32,702 nt of DNA, taken from assembly GCA_005791875.1 (NCBI GenBank), contig SXTU01000045.1, positions 1 through 32,702 of the forward strand. The letters run 5' to 3'. The translations under genes were made by a program, and so were the position numbers. This DNA comes from Verrucomicrobiales bacterium (lineage in GTDB: Bacteria > Verrucomicrobiota > Verrucomicrobiia > Limisphaerales > SXTU01). Shown here piece by piece: positions 17,481 through 24,754 of the stretch (its first letter is position 1; each line of letters begins with the position of its first letter). The notes beneath the pieces were generated by a model. That model ran no database searches and had not been told where the DNA came from. It saw nothing but the letters and a program-made list of their open reading frames with translations.

Positions 17481-17929
17481 ATGAACATGAAAGTCAGAAT
17501 CCAGAATCCAGAATCCAGAATCGCGCCACGCGCGGCTTCACGCTGATCGAGCTACTCCTCGTGCTGGTCATCCTCGGCATCCTCGCGGCCATCGTCGTCC
17601 CGAAGTTCTCCGGGCGCACCGAGCAGGCGCGTGAGACCGCCGCGAAGACGCAGATCGCCGGCTTCAGCACCGCGCTGGACGCCTTCGAGGTGGACACTGG
17701 CGGCTACCCGAAAGGCAGCGAGGGCTTGATGGACCTCGTCCAGGCCCCGCGCGAGGCGACGGGCTGGAAAGGCCCCTACATGAAAGACATGCCGATGGAC
17801 CCCTGGGGCCGCCCCTATGTCTATGTCTGCCCGGGTCGCAACAACCAGAGCAGCTACGACATTTCCTCTCTCGGCGCGGACGGCCGCGAGAGCGAGGACG
17901 ACGTGACCAACTGGTCGAAGGCGAAGTAA
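17481..17929 (+). CDS. gspG: Type II secretion major pseudopilin GspG; reading frame interrupted at a heptamer repeat
   Basis: Conserved frame from about 17522: NRATRGFTLIELLLVLVILGILAAIVVPKFSGRTEQARETAAKTQI...YPKGSEGLMDLVQAP...GPYMKDMPMDPWGRPYVY...SLGADGRESEDDVTNW. The ATG at 17481/17487 is 2 nt out of phase with GFTLIE and hits TGA at 17544. Confidence 0.85.
17495..17522 (+). repeat. Perfect heptanucleotide tandem repeat (CAGAATC)x4
   Basis: CAGAATC CAGAATC CAGAATC CAGAATC read directly, between the gspG ATG and the prepilin cleavage motif. Confidence 0.98.
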
Positions 17930-17939
17930 CGCAACGCCG

Positions 17940-18596
17940 ATGAAGGCCTCGCCGCAACAAACAACCCCTGTGCGCTCGGAGCGCGGACGCCGACCGGTTC
18001 CGCGTTCCGCAATCCGCGTTCAGCGTTTGCCGAGCGCCTTCACCCTCATCGAGCTCATCCTCGTCATGGCGCTCATCACCATCGTGGTGGGCGTCTCGAT
18101 GCCGTCGCTGAAAGGCTTCTTCAAGGGCCGCGACCTCGACTCCGAGGCGCGCCGGTTCCTCTCGCTCACGCGCTACGCCGCGAGCCGCTCGGTGGCCGAG
18201 GGCATTCCCATCGAGCTTTACGTGGATACGCAGCAGAGGCTCTACGGCCTCCGTGCGCAGGCGGGCTTTCTGGAGAACGACACCAAGCGCGTGCAATACA
18301 AGCTGCCCGAGGATCTCAGCTTTGAAGTCACCGCCGCCCCGGCGAAGAAAGTTTCCGGCGAGGAGAATCCCGACGATGACACCGACCTCGCCAATCCCAC
18401 GGACGTTTCCGCCAACGGCAATCCGATCAAGACCATCCGCTTCTACTCCGACGGCTTCATCGGCAGCAAAAGCCCCGCTGCCATCATCCTGCGTCAGCGT
18501 GGCGCGGACGAGTCCGCCGAGGGCGACGCCGTCGCCATCGCTCAAAGCCCCACGCGTTTGAACTATGAGATTCGCACCATCCAGCCACAGCGCTAG
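17940..18596 (+). CDS. gspH: Type II secretion pseudopilin GspH-like
   Basis: PSAFTLIELILVMALITIVVGVSMPSLKGFFKGRDLDSEARRFLSLTRYAASRSVAEGIPIELYVD. Confidence 0.85.
   Translation: MKASPQQTTPVRSERGRRPVPRSAIRVQRLPSAFTLIELILVMALITIVVGVSMPSLKGFFKGRDLDSEARRFLSLTRYAASRSVAEGIPIELYVDTQQRLYGLRAQAGFLENDTKRVQYKLPEDLSFEVTAAPAKKVSGEENPDDDTDLANPTDVSANGNPIKTIRFYSDGFIGSKSPAAIILRQRGADESAEGDAVAIAQSPTRLNYEIRTIQPQR
17998..18025 (+). repeat. Degenerate heptamer repeat in gspH leader
   Basis: TTCCGCG TTCCGCA ATCCGCG TTCAGCG. Confidence 0.6.
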
Positions 18597-19077
18597 TGGG
18601 GCAGGCTTCCAGCCTGCCGCTACGGGCGTCTCGCCCGCGCTGGCCTGTGTGCAAAACGCGGGCAGGATGCCCGCAGCGGCAGCTGGGACGGCTGCCCCAC
18701 TAGGGCGTCGCCAGTGCGCCGCGTTCACGCTGGCCGAGGTGCTGGCGGCGCTGCTGTTCATGGCCATCGTCATCCCGGTGGCGCTGGAGGGCCTGCGCAT
18801 CGCGAGCCTCGCCGGGCAGGTCGGCGAGCGGAAGTCCGTGGCCGCGCGCGTGGCCGACCGCGTCCTGAGCGAGATGGCGATCACGGGTTCGGGGCCGGGC
18901 GGCAACGACAGCGGCTCGATCGTCGAGAGCCAGCATGAATTCCAGTGGACCGTCCAGTCCGTCGCGTGGGCCGAGGACGCCGCGTTGCAGGAGACGACGG
19001 TGCGTGTCGTGTATTTCGTCCAGGGCAACGAATATGAGGTGTCGGTGAGCACGCTGATGGAGGGGGGGACGCTGTGA
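18565..19077 (+). CDS. gspI: Type II secretion pseudopilin GspI-like
   Basis: QCAAFTLAEVLAALLFMAIVIPVALEGLRIASLAGQVGERKSVAARVADRVLSEM. Alternative start ATG at 18667 inside the repeat element gives a shorter leader MPAAAAGTAAPLGRRQCA. Confidence 0.8.
   Translation: MRFAPSSHSASGAGFQPAATGVSPALACVQNAGRMPAAAAGTAAPLGRRQCAAFTLAEVLAALLFMAIVIPVALEGLRIASLAGQVGERKSVAARVADRVLSEMAITGSGPGGNDSGSIVESQHEFQWTVQSVAWAEDAALQETTVRVVYFVQGNEYEVSVSTLMEGGTL
18593..18703. repeat. Palindromic REP-like element with internal hairpins
   Basis: Ends CTAGTGGGGCAG...CTGCCCCACTAG; internal hairpins GGCAGGCT-TCC-AGCCTGCC, CGGGCG-TCT-CGCCCG, GCGGGCA-GGA-TGCCCGC. Confidence 0.85.
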
Positions 19078-20099
19078 AATTCGTTCTGTCCAAAGTCCAA
19101 AGTCGTTCGGCTGCCGGACGCGCCTTCTTCTCCCTCTCCCCCACGGGGGGAGAGGGCCGGGGTGAGCGGGCCGCGCGTGCAGCAGACAGTTGCACTTCCA
19201 AATCCACCGCGTCCCGTTCGGCTCGAACTACCGGACGCGTCCCTTGCTCCGCAGCCCGCCCCCTCACCCTAGCCCTCTCCCCCGATGGGGGCGAGGGGAC
19301 CCGCGCTCAGTGCGCCGTTCGGCCTCGGATTCGCCATTCGCCATTCGCCATTCGCCATTCACTTTCCGCCTTCACCCTGCTGGAACTTCTCATCGCCGTT
19401 GTCGCCTTTGCCATCGTGCTGGCGGCCATCAACGGCGTGTTCTACAGCGGCCTGAAGCTGCGCAACCGCTCCGCCGCGTCGCTGGAAAAATCCCTGCCGC
19501 TCACGCAGGCGCTCACCATCCTCAAGCGCGACCTTGCCAGCATCGCGCCGCCGTCCACGAACACGACGAAGCTCATCGGCGAGCTGCAATCCTCGCCCAC
19601 CGGCACCAGTGGCAGCCAGCCGCAGTTCGGTTCGCTGGCCGGCGCGACCGGTGGCATGAGCGGGCAGTCCTCGCAGGTCAGCCCGGATTTCTACACGCTC
19701 TCGGGCCTGCTCGACTCCGACTCGCCGTGGCCGAACGTGCAGAAGGTGGCCTACCTGCTCGTGGACTCCACGAACCGCAGCGCGCTGGGCAAGGACCTCA
19801 TCCGCGCCGTCACGCGCAACCTGCTGCCCGCGGGGGGCATCGAGGAGGAGCCGGTCGAGCAACTCCTCCTCACGGATGTTTCCGATGTGCTGTTTTTCTT
19901 TTTCGACGGCACGGACTGGCAGGAGTCGTGGGACTCGACGGCGGACGAGACGATGAAGCTCCCGCGCGCGATCAAGGTGCAGTTGCAGATGGCATCCGAG
20001 GACCGTGCCAGCCAGCAGCCGCCAATTGAGCTGGTCGTGCCGCTGACCGTCGAGGCCAGCACGAACACGACTTCTCAGGCGACTGGAGGGGCGCAATGA
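19074..20099 (+). CDS. gspJ: Type II secretion pseudopilin GspJ-like with about 99-aa leader
   Basis: LSAFTLLELLIAVVAFAIVLAAINGVFYSGLKLRNRSAASLEKSLPLTQALTILKRDLASI; GTG start overlaps gspI stop. Confidence 0.8.
   Translation: MKFVLSKVQSRSAAGRAFFSLSPTGGEGRGERAARAADSCTSKSTASRSARTTGRVPCSAARPLTLALSPDGGEGTRAQCAVRPRIRHSPFAIRHSLSAFTLLELLIAVVAFAIVLAAINGVFYSGLKLRNRSAASLEKSLPLTQALTILKRDLASIAPPSTNTTKLIGELQSSPTGTSGSQPQFGSLAGATGGMSGQSSQVSPDFYTLSGLLDSDSPWPNVQKVAYLLVDSTNRSALGKDLIRAVTRNLLPAGGIEEEPVEQLLLTDVSDVLFFFFDGTDWQESWDSTADETMKLPRAIKVQLQMASEDRASQQPPIELVVPLTVEASTNTTSQATGGAQ
19132..19302. repeat. Inverted pair of CCCTCTCCCCC/GGGGGAGAGGG hairpin repeats in gspJ leader
   Basis: CCCTCTCCCCC-AC-GGGGGGAGAGGGCCGGGGTGAG (19132 onward) and, inverted, CCCTCACCCTAGCCCTCTCCCCCGATGGGGGCGAGGGG (19261 onward). 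Confidence 0.8.
19329..19360 (+). repeat. Perfect heptanucleotide tandem repeat (GCCATTC)x4 plus partial copy
   Basis: ATTC GCCATTC GCCATTC GCCATTC GCCATTC, 7 nt before the GCC encoding the -1 residue of GspJ. Confidence 0.98.
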
Positions 20100-21571
20100 G
20101 GATGCCGTTCACGCATCGTGAGGTGGACACTCTTGTCCACCGTGAAACGTCCCGTGTCACTGTCGGCGGCATGGCGGACAGGAGTGTCCGCCCCACGGAG
20201 CGCGCCTCTGTTCTCATCATCGTGCTCTGGGTTGCCTTCGGCCTCGTCAGCCTCGCGATTTACTTCGCGAACTCCTCCTCGCTCGAACTTCGCGCCGCTG
20301 ACAACCGCGTCGCCGCGCTTGAGTCCGAACAGGCCATCGCGGGCGCGGCGCGCTACATCAGCAACGCCCTTGCGAACGTCACCGAACCCGGCGTCCCGCC
20401 CGACTCCGCCACGCTCAAAGTCGAGGCCATCCAAATCGGCACCGCGCGCTTCTGGCTCATCGGCCAACCGCTCGACGAAGAGGACGACCTCGAAGTCACG
20501 TTCGGCCTCGTGGACGAGGGCGCGAAGCTCCACCTCAACACCGCCACCGCCGCGATGCTCGCCAAGCTCCCGCGCATGACGGCTGAACTCGCCGCCGCCG
20601 TCGGGGACTGGCGCGATGCGGACAGCGACCCGTCCGAGAACGGCGCGGAGGACGAGATTTACGGGCGGCTCAACCCGCCTTACCGCTGCAAGAACGCGCC
20701 CTTCGAGAGCATCGAAGAGCTGCGGCTGGTCTATGGTTTCACCCAGGACATCCTCTACGACGAGGACGCGAACCTGAACGCCGTGCTGGACCGCAACGAG
20801 GACGACGAGGACGCCACCTTGCCGAACGACAACCGCGACGGCGTGCTCAACCGTGGCGTGCTGGCCTATCTGACCATCCACAGCAAGCAATCGAACATGA
20901 AGACCAACGGCCAGATGAAGGTGAACGTCGGCACGGTGGACCCGAACGGCCTGCGCACCTTGATGACGGACGCGGGCATCAGCAGCCAGACCATGGGCCA
21001 GGTTCTGGCGCGTTTCCCCGCCGACAACGGCCAGGGCGGACAGAACGGCGGGCAAAACCAGAATGGGCAGAACGCTGGCGGCACCAGCACAACCAACAAC
21101 AGCGTGCTCCAGTTCTACACCCGCAGTGGACTCAGGGCAGAGGACTTCGCGCTCATCGAGGCCGACCTCACCGTGTCCACCAACTCTGTCATCGAGGGCC
21201 TCGTCAACGTGAACACCGCCACCGCCACCGTGCTGGCCTGCCTGCCCGGCCTCGACGCCGAGAAGGCCGGCGCACTTGTCGCCGCGCGCACTGGACAGAC
21301 CGAGCAGCATTCCATCGCATGGGTGAAGGACGCGCTCGACGCGCAGGTGGCTGACCAGCTAGGCCCCTTCATCACTGGCCGCAGCTACGTTTACTCCGCA
21401 GACATCGCGGCGCTGGGCCATCACGGGCGCGGCTACCAGCGCGTGAAGTTGATCTTCGACACGACCGAGGGCGGCGCAAAGATCCGCCAGCGTCAGGACC
21501 TCACGCACCTGGGCTGGGCGCTGGGGCAGAACGTCCGTCAGCAGATTGCCGAGTTGCAGAACCCACCATGA
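20096..21571 (+). CDS. gspK: Type II secretion minor pseudopilin GspK-like
   Basis: ERASVLIIVLWVAFGLVSLAIYFANSSSLELRAADNRVAALESEQAI...VTFGLVDEGAKLHLNTATAAMLAKLP...VNVNTATATVLACLPGLD (helix-hairpin-helix-like). Confidence 0.88.
   Translation: MRMPFTHREVDTLVHRETSRVTVGGMADRSVRPTERASVLIIVLWVAFGLVSLAIYFANSSSLELRAADNRVAALESEQAIAGAARYISNALANVTEPGVPPDSATLKVEAIQIGTARFWLIGQPLDEEDDLEVTFGLVDEGAKLHLNTATAAMLAKLPRMTAELAAAVGDWRDADSDPSENGAEDEIYGRLNPPYRCKNAPFESIEELRLVYGFTQDILYDEDANLNAVLDRNEDDEDATLPNDNRDGVLNRGVLAYLTIHSKQSNMKTNGQMKVNVGTVDPNGLRTLMTDAGISSQTMGQVLARFPADNGQGGQNGGQNQNGQNAGGTSTTNNSVLQFYTRSGLRAEDFALIEADLTVSTNSVIEGLVNVNTATATVLACLPGLDAEKAGALVAARTGQTEQHSIAWVKDALDAQVADQLGPFITGRSYVYSADIAALGHHGRGYQRVKLIFDTTEGGAKIRQRQDLTHLGWALGQNVRQQIAELQNPP
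20122..20192. repeat. Paired hairpin repeat (same family as 31378-31423, opposite orientation)
   Basis: GGTGGACA-CTCT-TGTCCACC and GGCGGACA-GGAG-TGTCCGCC. Confidence 0.85.
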
Positions 21572-23022
21572 AAGCACCCAAGCAAACGACCGCGACCTCG
21601 ATTCTCGGCCTCGTGCTGGACGGTAACCGGCTGGACATCGTCAGCCTCAAGCGCACGAACGGCTCGGTGGAAATACGCAAGTCCGCCACGGCCACGCTCT
21701 CGCTCGACCCGCTTACAAACGACCCTGACTTGGTCGGCGCGGAAATCCGCACGCACCTGGACAAGGCTGGCGTGCGCGACCGCCGCTGCGTGGTCGGCGT
21801 GCCGCTGAACTGGGCGCTCACGCTCGCGGTGAAAGTCCCCGCCGGCCTCCCGCCGGAGGACGTGCAGGCGCTCCTGCTGATGGAGGCCGAGCGCGGTTTC
21901 CCCTACGCGCCCGAGGCGCTGATGCTGGGGCAGTCAATCGTCGGCGTGCCCGATGGGGACCGCATGGCGACGCTCGTGGCGGTTCCGCGCGACCACGTCA
22001 CGCGATTGCAGGAGGCGCTGGAATCCATCCAACTGCGGCCGCTGAGTTTCACGCTCGGCATCGCCGCGCTTCAGCCGGTGGCGGAATCGGAAACCGCCGG
22101 CGGGGTGGTCGCGCTGGTGGCCGGTGAGAAGGGCGTCGCCTTGCAAGTCACCGCGCAAGGCGGCATCGCGGCGCTGCGTTTGCTGGAGGGCGCCATCGAG
22201 CAGGACGGCTCTGAGCGACGGGTGCAGGTGGACAGCCTTTCGCGTGAGCTGCGCATCACGCTCGGCCAGTTGCCAGACAACGCGCGCGGCGCGGTGCGGA
22301 ACCTGAAAGTTTTCGGGCAAGGCGATCTGGCCGAGGAGCTTTACGAGCAGATCCGCCCGCGCGCCGAGGCGTTGGGGATGCGCGCGCAGCTCGTGAAGGA
22401 GTTCGCGCCGCTGGAGTTCGGCGTCGCGCTGCCTGCGGACACTGCGGCCTCTGCTGCGTTGTGCATCGCGGCGCGGCATTTGACCAGCAAGCCGGCGGCC
22501 TTCGAGTTTCTGCCGCCGTATGTCAGCAAGTGGAAGCAGTTCACCGAGCAGCACGCGTCCAAGAAGCTCGTCTATGCCGCCGTCGCGCTGGGCGTGGCCG
22601 CGCTGGCGGTGGCCGGGATGTTTGGCTGGCAGCAAGTGCAGCTCAACAAGCTCAACGGCCAGTGGGATGGCATGAAGGTGCGCGTCACGCAGGTCAAGGA
22701 CATGGAGGTCAAGATCCGTAAGTTCCGCCCGTGGTTCGACGAGTCGTTCCGCGCGTTGAGCATCCTGAAGAAAGTCACCGAGGCGTTTCCGGAGGACGGC
22801 GCGGTCGCCGCCAAGTCCGTCGAGATCCGCGACCGCTCCGGCGTGACTTGCAGCGGCACGGCGCGGAACAACGCGGCGCTGCTCAAGATGCTCGACCAGC
22901 TCCGCGCCTCGAAGCAGGTCACGGATGTCAAAGTCGAGAACGTCAAGGGCGGCCAGAACGGACAGCCGCTGGAGTTCACCTTTAACTTTCACTGGGCCGA
23001 CAGCGCCCAAGCCAGCCGATGA
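21568..23022 (+). CDS. gspL: GspL/PilM-like actin-fold assembly protein
   Basis: SILGLVLDGNRLDIVSLKR..., CVVGVPLNWALTLAVKVPAGLPPEDVQALLLMEAERGFPY, TM YAAVALGVAALAVAGMFGW; position in operon. Confidence 0.75.
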   Translation: MKAPKQTTATSILGLVLDGNRLDIVSLKRTNGSVEIRKSATATLSLDPLTNDPDLVGAEIRTHLDKAGVRDRRCVVGVPLNWALTLAVKVPAGLPPEDVQALLLMEAERGFPYAPEALMLGQSIVGVPDGDRMATLVAVPRDHVTRLQEALESIQLRPLSFTLGIAALQPVAESETAGGVVALVAGEKGVALQVTAQGGIAALRLLEGAIEQDGSERRVQVDSLSRELRITLGQLPDNARGAVRNLKVFGQGDLAEELYEQIRPRAEALGMRAQLVKEFAPLEFGVALPADTAASAALCIAARHLTSKPAAFEFLPPYVSKWKQFTEQHASKKLVYAAVALGVAALAVAGMFGWQQVQLNKLNGQWDGMKVRVTQVKDMEVKIRKFRPWFDESFRALSILKKVTEAFPEDGAVAAKSVEIRDRSGVTCSGTARNNAALLKMLDQLRASKQVTDVKVENVKGGQNGQPLEFTFNFHWADSAQASR

Positions 23023-23573
23023 ACAACAAGAGCCGCGAACAATTGCTGGGCATTTTAGCCGTCACCGCCGTGCTGCTGATGGTGGGCGACAAGTTCGTCC
23101 TCCAGCCGCTCACCGACAGTTGGAAGGCGCGCACCAAGCGCATCGCCGAGCTGGAGAAACAGGTGGACGAGGGCGCAAAGAAACTGGAGCGCGAGCGCGC
23201 GGTGCGGGACAAGTGGGCTGCCATGAAGGCCAACACGCTCACGAATGACGTGTCCGCAGCCGAGGGGCAGGCTTTGCGGGCGTTCGAGCGGTGGGGCCGG
23301 GACGCGAACCTGACCGTCAGCGGCCTCAAGCCGGCGTGGAAGCGCGCTGCCAGCGGCGAGGAGCACCAGACGTTGGAGTGCCGCGCGGACGCGACCGGCA
23401 GCCTATCGAGCCTCGCGCGGTTTTTGTATCAGGTGGAGAGAGACCCCCTAGCCATGAAGGTGGACGTGGTGGACCTGACCACGCGTGACACCGAGGGCCG
23501 CAACCTCACCCTGTCGCTGCAACTCAGCGGCCTGGTGCTAACCCCGAAGAAGAATGAAAACTCCGCGAAATAA
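23019..23573 (+). CDS. gspM: GspM/PilO-like assembly protein
   Basis: Short N-terminus, single TM LLGILAVTAVLLMVGDKFVLQPL, coiled coil, C-terminal ferredoxin-like region; position in operon. Confidence 0.7.
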   Translation: MNNKSREQLLGILAVTAVLLMVGDKFVLQPLTDSWKARTKRIAELEKQVDEGAKKLERERAVRDKWAAMKANTLTNDVSAAEGQALRAFERWGRDANLTVSGLKPAWKRAASGEEHQTLECRADATGSLSSLARFLYQVERDPLAMKVDVVDLTTRDTEGRNLTLSLQLSGLVLTPKKNENSAK

Positions 23574-23634
23574 CCCCGACCAGGACGGCATCATCGCGCT
23601 GGCAGCCGGTGACAAAGCGTGCGACTGTCCGGCC

Positions 23635-24753
23635 ATGAACCCCCCGTCTCCATTGGCGTTCGCCTTGAGCGGCGCGCTGTTGCTCGCCGCCTTCGCCGCG
23701 TCCGCGCAGTCGTCCCGCACGAATGGCCCCGCGCCGCAGTCCTCTGGCAAGCAGTCCGCCAGCAAGCAGGCCCCTGCGCCGCCGGCAGTTTCGCCCGCGC
23801 AGAGCTTCGACGCGTTCAAGAACATCCCCGACCGCAACATCTTCAACACCCGCCGCTACGCAGGACGGACCGAGGCCGCGCCGCAGACGGTGCGCCGTGA
23901 TCCGGTGATCGAGTCCTTCTCGCTGCTGGGCACGCTGGATTATCCGAAAGGTTCCGTGGCGTTCTTCGAGGGCAGCAGCTCCAGCCATCGCAAGGCGGTG
24001 AAGGTGGATGAGACCATCGGCGACTGTAAAGTCACCGGCATCGAGCCCAATCTCGTGCGGCTGGAGTCGGCGGGGAAGCCGGTCGAGCTGAAGGTCGGCT
24101 ACATGCTCCGCCGCGAGGATAAGGGCGAGTGGAAGATGCGCGAAGCAGAGCGCCCGGTGGAATTCACCTCGAACTTCTCTTCCAGCTCGGGTTCGAGTTT
24201 CGGTTCCAGCTCGCAGTTTGGCTCCAGCAGCGGTTTCAGCCGGGACTCGCGCAGCGGCAGCTCGTGGTTCAACAGCCGGGATTCTCGTTCTGGCAGCTTC
24301 AGCCGCGATCCGCGCTCCAGCTCGCCCTTTGGCGGGAGCAGCAGCAACCCGGTGGAGATGGCACAGTCGCGCATCCGCGATCAGGACCGCAACGGCGACG
24401 GCAGGATTTCCCGCGAGGAAGCGGACAGCCGGTTGCGCGACAACTTCCGGACTATTGACCGCAACGGCGACGGCTCCGTGGACACGGAGGAATACACCTC
24501 CTACTACGTGACGCGGTTTGGCGGCGGCTCCAGCAGCTCGTTCAACTCCGGCGGCAGCAGCTTCAATTCCGGCAGCCCATCCAGTTCGGGTGGAACCTTA
24601 AACTCGGGTGGCAGCTCCAGCGGCTTCAACACAGGAAACAACAGTTCGGGCAGTTCAAGCGCCCCGTCTTCCGGCTCTACCAGCTCGGGCGGCGCAGGTG
24701 AAAGCGACCTTCTAAAACGACTCATGGAACAACGTTCACGGGAGAACAGATAA
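23635..24753 (+). CDS. gspC: GspC/PilP-like protein fused to Ser-rich linker and EF-hand pair
   Basis: MNPPSPLAFALSGALLLAAFAASAQ; FDAFKNIPDRNIFNTRRY; HR-like SFSLLGTLDYPKGSVAFFEG..KAVKVDETIGDCKVTGIEPNLVRLESAGKPVELKVGYMLRR; EF loops DRNGDGRISREE and DRNGDGSVDTEE. ORF track extends upstream to 23554. Confidence 0.75.
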   Translation: MNPPSPLAFALSGALLLAAFAASAQSSRTNGPAPQSSGKQSASKQAPAPPAVSPAQSFDAFKNIPDRNIFNTRRYAGRTEAAPQTVRRDPVIESFSLLGTLDYPKGSVAFFEGSSSSHRKAVKVDETIGDCKVTGIEPNLVRLESAGKPVELKVGYMLRREDKGEWKMREAERPVEFTSNFSSSSGSSFGSSSQFGSSSGFSRDSRSGSSWFNSRDSRSGSFSRDPRSSSPFGGSSSNPVEMAQSRIRDQDRNGDGRISREEADSRLRDNFRTIDRNGDGSVDTEEYTSYYVTRFGGGSSSSFNSGGSSFNSGSPSSSGGTLNSGGSSSGFNTGNNSSGSSSAPSSGSTSSGGAGESDLLKRLMEQRSRENR

Positions 24754-24754
24754 T

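Noticed and set aside
18242-18541. Alternate-frame ORFs in gspH (18242-18436 minus, 18253-18561 plus)
   Set aside because: No homology-like motifs; overlap the well-supported pseudopilin frame.
17495-19360. Heptamer and palindromic repeats as a CRISPR array
   Set aside because: Units are 7 bp without spacers, or single palindromes; no cas genes.
24180-24360. Ser/Gly-rich codon repeats in the GspC-like gene as a minisatellite
   Set aside because: Irregular units with no fixed period; better explained as a flexible linker.
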